A stretch of DNA of 64,000 bases from Thysanoteuthis rhombus (lineage: Eukaryota > Mollusca > Cephalopoda > Oegopsida > Thysanoteuthidae): assembly GCA_963457665.1 (NCBI GenBank), contig OY735207.1, forward strand, positions 47,781,696 through 47,845,695, given 5' to 3'. The position numbers and the translations under genes were made by a program. Of the stretch, positions 47,315-59,289 are shown piece by piece. A model generated the notes under the pieces. It did no database searches, was not told where the DNA came from, and worked only from the letters and a program-made list of their open reading frames with translations. Numbering within the stretch: position 1 is the stretch's first letter; each line of letters starts with the position of its first letter.

Positions 47315-50035
47315 TATGTGTGTATATTGATTCAAATATCTAAATACGTGTGTGTGTGTGCACTCGGAGAAGTCAAGTTGCAAAATTGTTTTGCACAGAA
47401 ATGAAAATTGATTAAAAAAAAATCCCCGACTGTATACGCTTTTGACTGTGGAAAAACTTACATGTTCTCCAGAAATTGTTATTTTGATTACGATATATTA
47501 CTCTGTACTTTACGAAAATATCATGATGCTAAAAAAACATTCAGCAAAAATTCCATTTGCATGACGTCAGCATCGGGAGAAGCTTCTTTTTGTTTGTTTT
47601 TAATGTTTTTTTCATGGTTCCTACCTGGCGCCATATAAACTATAATAAATCTGCTAATTATCATTTTTTCTTCTCAAATTTATCCTGAGTCAATAAAGGT
47701 AATGGAGCAACTGATACCTTTTGTAGGAAAATTCACATTCTGGAAGATAGAAGATTACCACAAGTTATTTAGTTCCTTTTGCCACATTTCGAATTATTAT
47801 AAGTGTTGCATACTGAGAACATCTTTGAATCAATTCTTGATATCACATCAAAAACAATTCCCTTTATTCTATTCCCATCCTTTTTAGAGAGAGGTTACCT
47901 TGGACATATTATGTCTATTGAACTGAAGGGCTTTTGTCAACTTTTCTCCTTTTTGTTGATGTGTTTTGGAAATATCTTTTCCTGTTGTCAAGTCAAGTGG
48001 GCGGCCGACAAAATGTGATTGAATACGAAGTACTCAAATGAATTGAAAACAAGAACACATTTTCATGCGGTTTAAAAATGTGGAAAAAAAAAAAAAAAAA
48101 ACCAATGACTAACCAAAAATGAATGAAAAATCATTGAAGATTTTTTTTTATTGAAATAAGGAAATGTTTTTTTGGTAACAAATGTTGTGAGTGTAATTCT
48201 TGTAGAGGTATTCCAATTTGTTCTTTGGTAGGTTATGATGACCGAAAGAGAATCGCTGCAATAAGAAAGCACGTGCTGTTAGGATTGTTTTTGATAGCTT
48301 TGCAGGCACCGTCTAAGTGAGTTACGCTCGGTACGTGCCTCGTCAGCTGTTGAAATCCTCTCCGCTGGAAGCTGGTGTGATGCATCAGAATTGAATATTG
48401 TTTCCAATTTTCTATTATTAACGAAGGCAACGAATCGAAAATGCTATGTATTTCTGAAGCCCTTATGAAAAAAACACCTACGGGGGAAAAAATCGTTGAA
48501 CAGTCATTTTGGTAGAAGAATTTTTTGTGCGCTAAATATTCAAAAGATCAAACGATAAATGCAAAACAAATCTGAACGATATACGAGCAATTCAAATTTT
48601 CATACCTTTCCGGCATTCTTATCTGGTTCTTCTCGGATTGCATCCTCAATGATTTAAAGAAAGCTTAAACCAAAAGTTTAACGATGCGTCAACCACCCGT
48701 GGTAAATGCTAAAACAGGAATGGGAATTTTTTTTTTTTTTTGTTGGTTCACGCAAAAGTTTGAACAAAGTATCAAATCAATCTATCAAGATGCAACGGAA
48801 AAAATTGATATTTTACATGATAGGGACGGACCAACCCTTAGAAAAACTAAAAGATATGCGTGGTCGCATCTAAAAAGAAAGAGTCCAGATTGTAATAGCT
48901 GCATATATCTAAAATCAGAGATTTCTTTTCCAAGAGACAGAACTTCTTTCATATTATTTTTGTTTTTTTCGATCATAACTTTCAGACCGGTAATCTGTGG
49001 TCGTTAAAATACAGCATCGATCACAAATGAAGAATTGGCCTACGGCAAGCTTCAAATAAGGATTCTCCTCCTTCAAGAAGACTGCCTGCACCGGGCAGTT
49101 GCTTTACGAATACCAACCGATTATAGGATCTTAAATCTAACCATATAGTTTTCTGTTTTTTCTAATTTTACCATAAAGCCATGATGAGCCCCCCATGTTG
49201 GATAACATACACTAGTAGTATTAGTTGTAAAACTTTTTTTTTAGTTAATAAGACGAAGCATATTCAATTGCTTTGATTGATTGCAACGCCCAGACCATAT
49301 AATGACAGTCTGAGAATTGTGATTATAAACAACAGAAACAAGATGAAAAAATAGCAGTCGAAAGTAATTAATAACAAAAGATAAATGCAGAGTAATATTC
49401 ATTTCCACAGATTCTTGTAGAATTCATTTCCCTAGTTCTTGAAATTTTCCAAAGGTCTGCAAACGACGCTCAGCAATTTTCTGATTGCTCAAGCGCTGGA
49501 TATCCTTAAAAGATGCTTTCTAGATTATCTCATTACATTTTGTCTTTATGGATATTTTGATATCGCATAGGCCGTCGCAAGCTACGTATTAGAAATCATC
49601 AAGTATCATTTCCACTTTTGAGGTATTTTGTTTTTTAATTGCAATTATTTTCCGTTGTTATTTTGATGTCCTCTATTATTGTTCTATAAATCTAGCCCTT
49701 TGGCTTCTTTAGTGTTTACCCATTGATATCAAATAGGGTTGAAAAACAATTCCCACTGTTCTTATCCTACAGCAGACACAACCTTGAAATATTAGTATAC
49801 AACCATCTTCCTATCAATAATCCCTCCATTTGCCCTTGTGCCATACATGGCTTAGTTTAGCTCGGTAAGTATCAATGATTTCAACCGGCTCTTCAAAACA
49901 ACGTAGAGTACCTGCAAGACGCTCAGTCAAACAACTCATACATTTCAATGAATTGATTACTTTTTTTCGATTAGAAACTATCAAACAGAACTGCCAACAA
50001 GACTTTCAACATAATTTTCTCTCAATTATTATTTT
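47315..50035. other. No feature recognised
   Basis: A 2.7-kb stretch with homopolymer runs (A18 near 48.09 kb, T15 near 48.73 kb) and small frames without domains. A short GC hairpin (ctgcc-tgcacc-gggcag) sits near 49.09 kb. Confidence 0.35.
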
Positions 50036-50039
50036 TTTT

Positions 50040-50480
50040 TGTAGGTAGGCTGGCTGACTGGCTGGTTATGTACGTAAAATACTCACATGCCATAAAAATG
50101 GAGTCAAATAGTTGAAATTTCCAATATTTACTCCGTTTTGTCGATTTTTTTTTACTTGAAATTTCACCTCATATAGTCTTTTTGGTGCAGAGGTCAGTTT
50201 GCAATGTGAATCTATGCTGAATTAGTCCCTACTTCGTGAGCGCTTTTTAAAAAAAAAATCAAACTTTTTAGTGTTTATTACCTCAGAAATAGCGAGAGAA
50301 ATAACCTTTTCATTGATAGCCCTCTCTTTTGATGTTTTGATTGATTACCCCAAATACGACATGCTGCCAAAAGACGTTGGTTGCGTGATGATTTCTATTG
50401 AGCGATTAACCAGACTTTGGTCTTTTTTTTTTGTCAACATTTGAAAAATTGCATTTTGCATCCTGTTTAAGTCGGCACCT
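50040..50480 (+). repeat. Rep-A unclassified repeat, copy 3 (most complete)
   Basis: Carries both halves seen separately elsewhere: the left half shared with 0.33-0.60 kb and the right half (tacgacatgctgccaaaaga, cgttggttgcgtgat, then 'gcattttgcatcctgtttaa') shared with 30.91-31.06 kb. Estimated family length is at least 440 bp. Confidence 0.55.
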
Positions 50481-50646
50481 TTTTTTAAAAAAAATTAAAC
50501 ATGATGTAAGAAGGAAGAACTCAGATGTTATTTTTCCACAAACCACTTCTTTAATGTCAAACCAATCATTACCGTCAAATATTTTTGAACAAACATATAT
50601 TTTTTAAAGCCTTTTTTTATATCATGGGATACTTTTTTTCCACAAA

Positions 50647-50858
50647 AATAATCCCCCTTGTCATTTGATAAGTTTCTGTCTCGAATATCCGAATTTGGGA
50701 GGGGCTGCCTAGTTACAAATATAGATTTGCTAGAGATTAATAATCATTAAAATAATCCCTTTTGTCATTTGGTAAGTTTTTGTCACAAATAACCAAATCT
50801 GGAAGTGGTTGCCTTGTTACTGAAATAGATCTGCTAGAGGTTAGTATTGGAGACCAAG
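50647..50858 (+). repeat. 104-bp tandem duplication
   Basis: Two adjacent copies start 'aataatcccYYttgtcattt' and run through 'ataagtttctgtc', 'gaggggctgcctagttac' and 'atagatttgctagagatta'. They are about 80% alike by eye with a 104-base offset. It lies 170 bases after Rep-A copy 3. Confidence 0.7.
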
Positions 50859-50859
50859 T

Positions 50860-52425
50860 AAAAGCTAAAATATCGCATACCAGTTCTGAGAGTAGGCTGA
50901 TTCTCCTTAGTTCCGAGACGGGAATGGTACAATCTTCTTACTGCTTTTCCTCCCTTCTGTCGCACCAAGCTAAACCTAAGGGTATCCTAATCTGACTCTC
51001 CAAGATCATTTAGAATATTTATAAGACGCTCTGTTTAGCAGCTAATAAACTTAAAATTTTATTTCTCCTTGTCGACTTTCAAAATCTTCTTGTTTTTTTG
51101 TTTTTTTTCGAGCTGTTGGAATATTGCACAAGGTGTCCATTGTGAGTTTCCTCGAGGGTCTGTCACAGCTTTTAAGATAATTCATTTCCCGTCTCGTTTT
51201 AATGAATGATTTCACCTCAGTGAAGCACAGGGAAATCACACATAGGCCTGAAGCAAACAGAAACCAGAAGTGTTCCTAAAATGAGAGTTTGTGTTCACTA
51301 AGCTATTTGGTTAGGTTTGTCAATGGTGGCTGGGAGAGAAACAAGAAACAAGTTGATAAGAATCACTTGATTTTTTCTGGCAGTTAATTATCATCGTCGT
51401 GACAGAAATAACGGTAATTGCTATTTTCTATCCACTATATTCTTATCAGCTCACTTGGCTTCAATATTTCCTCTTGGGTGAAATCTTACACTCCAGAGTG
51501 AGGCAGTTTGATTAACAAATGACTCTCTTCTTTAGACTTTACAAGTGTTTGGAGAACCACTTACTTGCAACAAGGGTATTTTCTATTGCTTGAAATTAAT
51601 CCTCAATAGATGATTGAACGTTTAGACATGGCAAGTTCCATAAATACTCAAATGCACTGAATGCTTGGATCTTTAAATTGTAAGGATATATGGCGAAGGA
51701 AAGATATTTTTCCAGAATTTCTTTCCATTACACGATGATTTTTTCTAAGTTGTTAATGTTATTGTCACATTTCGGCCACTATACTTTTCGGCCACTATAC
51801 TTTTTGGCCTTCCATAGCTGTCTGTATTTAATGAGGAAAATTTTATTATTTCTTGGGGCTTGACGTTTTAATGGTAATGTCCAGTAACAATAAATAGCTT
51901 TTTCTTATTTTTATCGTTTTATTGCAATTCTAGAGGCTGTCATTTCACAATCACTGATATGCAACATAGTCAGAAGAAAGGAATAAACCTTTGGCTATTC
52001 AAAAGTATTACAAATACTTGAAAATTCACGTTCTATCTGAGATTAAATGTGTAATGCTAGCATTTTGTTTGAATTTTTATCAATTTGATTCAAAAGTTGC
52101 TGGCAGCATCCTCTAAATAATGTTAGGGGAATCTTCGAGTTGTTTTTGAAGGTCACTCAGCTTTTTGCCTATTGGGAAAACAGCAAGAAAAATTGGGAAC
52201 GGAGCTCCTTGCAAATCGCATGACCGAAGAAAGACCCATTGCATGTTGATTAGGTCAAGGTAAAAGCAACCAATACATTTTTGCATTTGGATCTTTCTTA
52301 TCTTATCTTTTTTTCCTTCAGACAGCAGTGGCCAGGCAGCCTAAAATTATAAGACCTTGTCCTTTGTTTTAAATCTTGTTTTTTTCTCGGGTGTGATTCA
52401 GAATAAAACGAGAGAGCTAGCCCGA
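50860..52425. other. No gene; one tiny duplication
   Basis: Only a two-copy 15-18 bp repeat (ttcggccactatact) near 51.77-51.81 kb was noted. Confidence 0.4.
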
Positions 52426-52426
52426 A

Positions 52427-53053
52427 ATCGAAGACACAGAACGGGAGGAAGTTGATCACTGCATCTACCTAGAACAACGAATCTCCATGAGACCATCAAA
52501 AGAAGAAATCAAGCGAAGAATCACGCTAGGATGGCAAGCCTTCGGCAGAGCAAGCTCAACTTTCAAAAATAAAAAGATCCCATTAATCCTAAAAAGAAAA
52601 GTGTATAACCAATGCATTCTTCCCAATAGTCACTTATGGAGCTGAAACATGGAACTTAACCAAGAGACAGATCCGCAAATTGAGAACCATGCAACGTGCA
52701 CGTGAAAGAATGATGCAGGGCCTCACATGGAGAGACCACAAGACAGCACAGTACATCTGGGAAAAGACAAAAGTCAGGGGCATCAAAGAATCCAGTAAAA
52801 ATCTCAAATGGCAGTGGGCTGGCCATGTTGCAAGAATGGCAGACAACTGATGGACATCGCGACTCATGACATGGATCCCCAGAGACTATATGCGCAACCG
52901 AGGCCAGCAGAATATTAGATGAAGAGACAAGCTAGACAAATTCAGAAAGTACTGGCTCCGCGACGCCCATGATAGAGATGTGTGGCGAATTTTGGGGAAG
53001 GTCTATGTCCAATGACGGACGTTAAAAGACTGATGATAATGATGATGATGATG
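52427..53053 (+). mobile_element. RTE-clade LINE 3' end, best-preserved copy
   Basis: An open reading from IEDTEREEVDHCIYLEQRIS through KEEIKRRITLGWQAFGRASS, FKNKKIPLILKRKVYNQCIL. One frameshift follows at 'cttcccaatag', after which the frame resumes as LRTMQRARERMMQGLTWRDH, KTAQYIWEKTKVRGI, WQWAGHVARMADN, a TGA replacing Arg, WTSRLMTWIPRDYMRNRG and LDKFRKYWLRDAHDRDVWRI. It ends LGKVYVQ-like then a (GAT)n tail. This is the C-terminal tail after the RT domain. Few lesions make it the youngest RTE piece here. Confidence 0.88.
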
Positions 53054-53090
53054 TCAGACAAGTAGCTGTGTTTTGTGTTTTCTCTACTAT

Positions 53091-53130
53091 TGCTACTACT
53101 ACTACTAATAATAATAATACTAATAACAGT
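53091..53130 (+). repeat. (ACT/AAT)n short trinucleotide array
   Basis: Several ACT units followed by AAT units just downstream of the RTE tail. Confidence 0.8.
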
Positions 53131-53134
53131 AAAA

Positions 53135-55165
53135 GAAGATAGCAGCTAGTTGCACAACCTGTTACAAGTAGGATAAATACTTAGTATCATATTTGAAGGA
53201 ATTATATTTGTAATGATGAAACTATATTTTCATGTATGGACAAAGTAGTTTTTTTCCAGACGCAGACATTTACTGAAATCGATGATTAGCATATAAAAAT
53301 GTTTCTATTTTTAAAAATGAATATGTTTCAAATTACTTGAGAGCAAAATTCTGATAAATAGGTTTCAACATCTGACTGAACAAATATCCAACTGCCAGGA
53401 TTTTTGTTTCTCTCCGTTTATTTGTTTTTGTTTTTTTTTGTTTGTTTGTTGTTGTTTTTTTAGTCATCAACAAATATCTGTGGTCGAAATAAAACGTTTC
53501 CCTCTTAGAAAAGATACCGAAAGAATTGATATGTGAACCATATCCATATTGTTTATTCAAATCAAGATCTTGGTTGTGTTTTTGTGTGTGTGTGTGTGTG
53601 GGGGTGGGGTGCAATGCATCTGTCACTCAAAAAACATTCTGCTGCTGTACGGTATAGGTTAGAATATTTTCTGTGTTCTGTGAACCAACGTATTCAAAAT
53701 CCAATCAATTTAAGCCTTTAAAGATTTTTTTTTTAATTTCCCGAAAACGATTTCAATTTGGAAGTATTTTTCTTTATCATGCCGTACGCCTGTGCAGAGT
53801 TGTTTTTTTAATGTCTTTTCCTAAATTTAATGACGAAATATCATGCAGAAAATAATGCCCAGATGATTATCCACAGTTATCTCGTCCACAGTGAAAAAAA
53901 AAAAAAAAAAAAAAGAAAAGCTCGTTTGAAAACCATGGAGTGAAAGAAAGTTTATAAATATATGAATAATATAAGGAAATAAAAACAGAGAATCAGTGAA
54001 GTACAGCTATGGGGGATAAGAAGAAAGGGACAATGATACAAAGGTATCAAAGACGACAGCTTGCTTTTTAATAAAAAAAGATAAATAATCAGAAGAAACT
54101 GAAAAAGAATCAAGGAATGAGACAGCACGAAGTGTAAGTGCAGAACTGGCATCGCCTTTGAGTTTACAATCAATTCTCAGCCTAGCTTATCGAATGAAAA
54201 GGGAAAAAAAACATATAATTGATACCAAATTCCAGAGTTTCTCCACGTCTCACACTTAATCTGATTTCCTCATTTCCTCTGTCCACAACGACAATGGCTG
54301 ACGTGCCTAATCAATTTCACACAGAGCGACAATATTGTAATTCATCTCTGCAGTCGATTTCAATGAAGACTGACAGTTAACCGGATTCTATTTTTTAAAA
54401 GAATCGTAGCATCTCTTGCCTTTGCTTAATGAATTTAGGAAAATGCATATCGTTCATCCGTTTATTAAAATGATTCTAATATAAGAAAGGAAATTTTGAT
54501 TGAACTATTCTTGGATGTTATATTCCTGCTTGCTAATTAACAAATAGATTGGGGATTTGTGGAGTTTCAGGTTTTAAAGAATTAAGAGTACAAGCGTAAT
54601 GCGAAAAAAAAGACGTGTATAACACGAAATTTGAATGTTGGAAGGTGGCTTTAGCGGTAAACTTTCTATAGATTTTTTCTTTGAAAATTTTTTTTTTAAA
54701 CTTCCATTGATTAAAATGGACATAACAACTAAGCAATAAAAGGTATACCCACAAAGTATCAAGTCATTTGATAGTAACAAAAAGAATAGCTTACTTAGGG
54801 CAATGATGCTTTAATTCCTTTCGGTGTAATTGCTTTGGGACGACACAAACTTTTTCCGGGGTCCCTAGCACCTTCCGAAATAGTCTGAAAAGTCCTTTTT
54901 TCGAGATGACCGTCAGTTGCCTCGTGGCGTTCTTTTTTTATGTTGTCCACGTTTGATATCTTTTTTGGAAAGACCACTCAGGGTAAAAAAATATGGTCCG
55001 TAGATAGTTGGAAGACCTCGTTGATGCGATGATCTCAAAAAAAAAAAAAAAAGAATCTGCTCAAAGCGTGGAGAATGACATACCGGCCTTTGTAAATGCT
55101 ACCATCACACAGTACACAACGACATCTCATTGTATATGAAGTTAGGTTCCTTCTGATTGGTTGCA
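53135..55165. other. No feature recognised
   Basis: AT-rich with a TG run near 53.58-53.60 kb and a 20-base A-run near 53.90 kb. No gene or repeat motif. Confidence 0.35.
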
Positions 55166-55169
55166 TCAA

Positions 55170-55366
55170 AACTCATCATCATCATCGTCGGTCTTTTAAT
55201 GTCGGTCGTTGAACATAGACCTTCCCCAGGATTCGCCACACTTCTCTATCGTGGGCGTCGTAGAGCCAGTACTTTCTGAATTTGTCTAGCTCGTCTGTCC
55301 GTCTAATACTCTGCCGGCCTCGGTTGTGTACCTGATCTCTTGGGATCCATATCGTTAGTCGCGAAA
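55170..55366 (-). mobile_element. RTE-clade LINE 3' end (short)
   Basis: Tail complement 'catcatcatcatcg', then minus-strand LTDELDKFRKYWLYDAHDRE and VWRILGKVYVQRPT, continuing into WIPRDQVHNRGRQSIRRTD. It stops at about 55366, where unrelated sequence begins. Well preserved. Confidence 0.85.
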
Positions 55367-55369
55367 TCT

Positions 55370-56092
55370 GGAAACTAGTTTCTGATTCAATGTCAGATAC
55401 TTTCCAGACGCTCTTGTTCATTTGCATAACCAAAAAAAAAAAACTTTTAGATCGACCCAATACTGCTGATACCTTAGTGTGTCGTGCTGAGATACGTAAC
55501 CCCCTACCACCACCACTAAGATTGACTATCATCACTTGGCTGGATGTTTCCTTTCATTTCCTTTCTAGTTGCTTTGTATCATAACTTCACAGGCTGTCAT
55601 TCTACGACCGTTAGATGAATACCACCAGCAGAAAATGGGAAATAAATATTTGGCGGCTGCTTGAGCTTCTAGAGAGTGGACGATTAAATCTCATTACATG
55701 AACACTGTTTCCTCCGAACGCCGGGCACTGTTGTGTTTGATGTTTTGTTTACTTGTATTAGTGGCCGTAATAATGTGATTATTCTTTTTTGTAGTATCTT
55801 GAATTTTCATTATCGTTATTATTAGTAACAAAAATATTGAATTCACATGATTATCATTAGTTGTGTTAGTATTTGTAATATCTTAAATTTTGATCATTAT
55901 TGTAATAGTAATAGAAGTTGTAGTAGTAAAAATATCTTGAATTGTTATCATTAGTAGTAGTAGGTGTTGTGATAATATCTCGAATTTTTATCACCATTAT
56001 TAGTGGTAATGATATTTTGGATTTTCATTATCATTATCATCATAATTTTTATTATCGTTATTAATATCACTTATATCATTAGTAGTGGTAGT
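55370..56092. other. No gene; degenerate ATT/AGT-rich stretch
   Basis: From about 55.79 to 56.09 kb the sequence is a decayed mixture of ATT, ATC, AGT and GTT trinucleotides, probably an old (ATT)n array. Confidence 0.45.
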
Positions 56093-56094
56093 AG

Positions 56095-56103
56095 TAGCAT
56101 ATA

Positions 56104-56157
<54 letters not shown>

Positions 56158-56170
56158 TATACATATATAT
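56095..56170 (+). repeat. (AT)n microsatellite
   Basis: AT with three TACA/TATACATA interruptions. Confidence 0.95.
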
Positions 56171-56189
56171 TGTCCTTTGCAAACGTCAA

Positions 56190-56880
56190 AATGATCATCA
56201 TCCTCATTGTCATCGGCAGCATCAACCTTTTAGCGTCTGTTGTCGGACATAAACCTTCCCCAATATTCACCCGACTTTTCTATCATGGGTGTTGCGGATT
56301 CAATAATTTCAGAACTTGTCTCGTTCGTCATGGTAGCATTTTTTTTTTTTTTTTTTTTGCTTGCCAAAGTTTTGCATATGATCTTTTGAGGATCCACGTC
56401 GTAAGATGCGATCTCCAACGGTTGTCCGAGATTCCCAAAGACCCGGGTAATGTAATTTGATGTTCGTACAAAATTCCATGTATCTCTGATTCTGTTTTCT
56501 TCTAGCATATTGTGTGCTGTCTTGTGATCTCTCATTGTGATGCTGAGCATCATTCTTTCTTGTACATGGTTCCCAGTTTGAAAGTCGATCTTTTGGTTAG
56601 CTTCTGTCATCCAGCTCCATATGTAGCAATCGGAAGGATAGATTGGTTGTACATCCCTTTTCGAAGGGCTCATAGGATTTCCTTGTTCTTGAATGTCGAG
56701 TTTGCTTTATTGAAATGTGCCAATCTAGAGTGATTCTTCGTTTGATCCGTTGTCCTGGGTAGATGTATGAGGTCATCTTTCTCCAGTTCTGCGTTTTCGA
56801 TATAGACTTTTGTCATCAACATGTTTATTCAACTAAAGTCGGTATGAAGACCAACTTTCATACTTTCACCATTCAATTTA
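56190..56880 (-). mobile_element. RTE-clade LINE relic, long 3' fragment
   Basis: Tail complement 'gatcatcatcctcattgtca', then minus-strand remnants of FRKYW, WIPRDH (VDPQKIICK), HVQERMMLSITMRDHKTAH and WSWMTEANQ, extending to the region equivalent to KKEEIKRRI (RIKRRITLDW) near 56.73 kb and 'KVGLHTDFS' near 56.85 kb. It carries a T18 run near 56.35 kb and many lesions. Confidence 0.78.
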
Positions 56881-56884
56881 TTCC

Positions 56885-57890
56885 TGCGAGCAAGTAAGAA
56901 AGAAAAAGTATATCACTTTAGAAAATGCTTGAAAATATTTTTTCTATTTCAATTCTTGCAATTTAATCTGAATTTCTGAAGGGAAAAGTCATCATTATTA
57001 ATAGATCATTTGTCGTCCCATTTCTCAAGTTCGTTGTCTGTTATATATTCCGGCAGCTGTACCTAATCGGGTATCTATCGGTGAACGTCGATAAAATCTC
57101 TTCGTTCTACCCGAGGGCTATTTTGCTTTTAATCCTCAGGAGATATCTCAGGGAATCTCAGTCAATTTTTCGTGATGCTGTCCTATACCACTTCACTACG
57201 CCGGTGTATATCCCTACAGTTCTATACCCGGCGGGTTGAATACACGAGTTTCAGAGAATCAGACAAACTTTATATGCACTTCCATCCCCGAAGAAAAAAT
57301 CTAATTAAATAAATATACGCAGCTCCAATACTGGTTGATTTATTTTGAACAGAGTCTGTTTGTTAAAAACCGTCATGGCCCGAGATTAGGATACAAATAT
57401 TTTTTTCATGCATGGTTTCACGAAATCTTCTGTGTGCAGACGGAAGAGAAACTTAATAAGTACAAACCATAAATCATTACGTCTTAAGTTATTAAATATT
57501 CATTTATTTTGTCTTACATGATCTTCATGAAATAGAATCGACTTGAACAAAATTGCTTTACATTGCTATGTTCCTTCTCAACTTTTTCTCTATTTTCCTG
57601 TGCCAATATCATAAAAATAACTTGCATCACAGAGCGAAGAGAATTAAACATCAGTTTGAAATACATTATGTGTGTTGATGCCTTCAAAAATCAAATATTT
57701 ATATTTTTTCAAGTGGTAAAATCTAATTTTGATGACAGAAAATTGAACATTTAAGGCCTGGTGTTGTGACTTACAAAATTTAAGTAAGCATTTTTTTTCC
57801 TAAAATTGCTTTGAACATAAAGTGAAGTTACGTTTTGCTGAATATTTGCTAAAAGCTATTTCTTCAATTTAGTTGATTTACATTAGTTGG
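56885..57890. other. No gene recognised
   Basis: 57.05-57.30 kb is somewhat GC-richer and contains the hairpin listed separately. The rest is AT-rich. A 63-codon frame near 57.56-57.75 kb has no domain. Confidence 0.35.
57199..57233. repeat. GC-rich hairpin, 12-bp stem
   Basis: cgccgg(t)gtata and tatacccggcg pair as 12 base pairs with one bulged T around a 12-base loop. It stands out in AT-rich DNA. No polymerase-terminator role is implied. It may be the tip of an unrecognised element. Confidence 0.5.
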
Positions 57891-57894
57891 AGGT

Positions 57895-58885
57895 CGTATA
57901 CGTTCTCTTACGAAAGGGGCAATGTCGTCTGCAAATCTGAGATTGTTCAGATATCTGTCGTCTATATTGATTCCTTTATTCTCCCAGTCTAATCTTCTGA
58001 AGATCTTGAAGCAGGCTGTGGGGAGTTTGAGTGAGCTGGTATCACTTCATCTTACCCCTTCATGGAGCTGGAAGGGTTCAGAGTCTTTATGTAGTCTGAT
58101 AAAAGAGCTGTTGTGAATGCATGTATGTTGTAACACTCTGACATATACTAGATCTACCCTTAGTTGAATGATGGACTCCATAACCTAGGGGATTTCCACT
58201 GAGTCGAAAGCTTTTTTGAAGTCGATAAATGCAACAGCAAGTGGTACCTATAATTTTGATGCTTTTTGTTTCAGCTGATTTATCGAATGCAGGTGGTCCA
58301 TGGTCGAGTAGCTTCTTCCAAATCCAGCTTGCACCCGTGGTTAGTTTTTATCAAGTGTTTTTGTGATTCAGTCAGTTTGTATTATGCACTTGAGTAGGCT
58401 TATAGGTATGCAGTTGTTGAAATCTTTTTGATTTTCTTTTATATGAAAGCATTATGATTGCTGTGTTCGAATCATCTGGGATTTTATTTTAGCTCCAAGT
58501 TGAAAAGGATGGCCAGTTTCCAAGTGATGATCTTACCTGCGTTTCTGAGTAGGTCGATGATGATGTTGTATAGTCCAGGGGCCCTTCCTTTCTTCATCTG
58601 TTTGATGGCTTGTTTCATCTCCCACGGGCTTACTTCATGGATCTCCTCGAAATGATCACTTGCGTCCTGCGTATCCTGCTCATTGTTTTGTAGTCCTTGT
58701 TTGAATGAATAGAGTTTTTGATAAAATTCTTTGGCTCATTCGACAATCCTGCTTCTGTCTGTTGTTAGGTCTCTTCCAGTATCCTTGCTAGTTGCTTCTG
58801 TTATGAATTAAGACCTTTGTTTATGGCTTTGAAACCCTGTCATTTTTCGAGAGTAGATTCGATGACAGTTGTCATGTATCTTCTG
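57895..58885 (-). pseudogene. RTE-clade reverse transcriptase domain (broken)
   Basis: Minus-strand order: EVSPWEMKQAIKQMKKGRAP (RT motif 0/1 region), GLYNIIIDLLRNAGK, a 'STMDHLHSINQLKQKASKL' remnant of motif 2, PLAVAFIDFKKAFDSVEIP (motif A with its catalytic Asp), and LNNLRFADDIAPF (motif C with both Asp of FADD). The enzyme family copies element RNA into DNA at a nicked target. All catalytic aspartates remain but several frameshifts and stops disrupt the frame. It has neither the endonuclease domain nor the 3' tail. Confidence 0.85.
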
Positions 58886-58895
58886 TTTTTCTCTC

Positions 58896-59288
58896 AATTG
58901 TCACTTATGAAGCTAGAACATGGAACAAGAGACAGACCTACAAATTGAGAACAATGCAAGGTGCATGTGGAAGAATTACGTTAAACCTCACATGAAGAGA
59001 CCACAGGACAGCACAATACATCCAGGGGAAGGCAGGAGTCAGAGGCATCATAGAATCTATTAAAAAAACTTGAATGGCTCGCAATCTTGCAAGAATAGCA
59101 GACAACCGATTGCAACTTTCGATACAGATCCCCAGAGATCACATGCGCAACTGAAGCCGGCAGAGACGAGTTAGACACATTCAGAAAGTACTGGCTTGGC
59201 GACGCCAACGATAGAGAAGTGTCCTGGGGGAGGTATATGTCCAACGACAGACATTAAGTCGATGATGATGATGATGATGATGATGATG
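58896..59288 (+). mobile_element. RTE-clade LINE 3' end with (GAT)n tail
   Basis: Opposite orientation to the adjoining RT fragment. Motifs: VTYEARTWN, LRTMQGACG, LKPHMKRPQDSTIHP for WRDHKTAQYI, WLAILQE for WAGHVARM, IRKYWLGDANDREVS and YVQRQTLSR, then nine GAT units. Frameshifted. Confidence 0.82.
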
Positions 59289-59289
59289 T

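Noticed and set aside
48684-49007. 107-codon plus-strand frame
   Set aside because: Contains a Phe run from a T15 homopolymer and no recognised domain.
49085-49105. Hairpin ctgcc-tgcacc-gggcag as a bacterial-type terminator
   Set aside because: Eukaryotic context, short stem and no T-run at the right position.
50762-50995. 77-codon frame starting in the 104-bp duplication
   Set aside because: The frame starts inside a tandem duplication and has no domain; the other copy of the duplication is not open in the same way.
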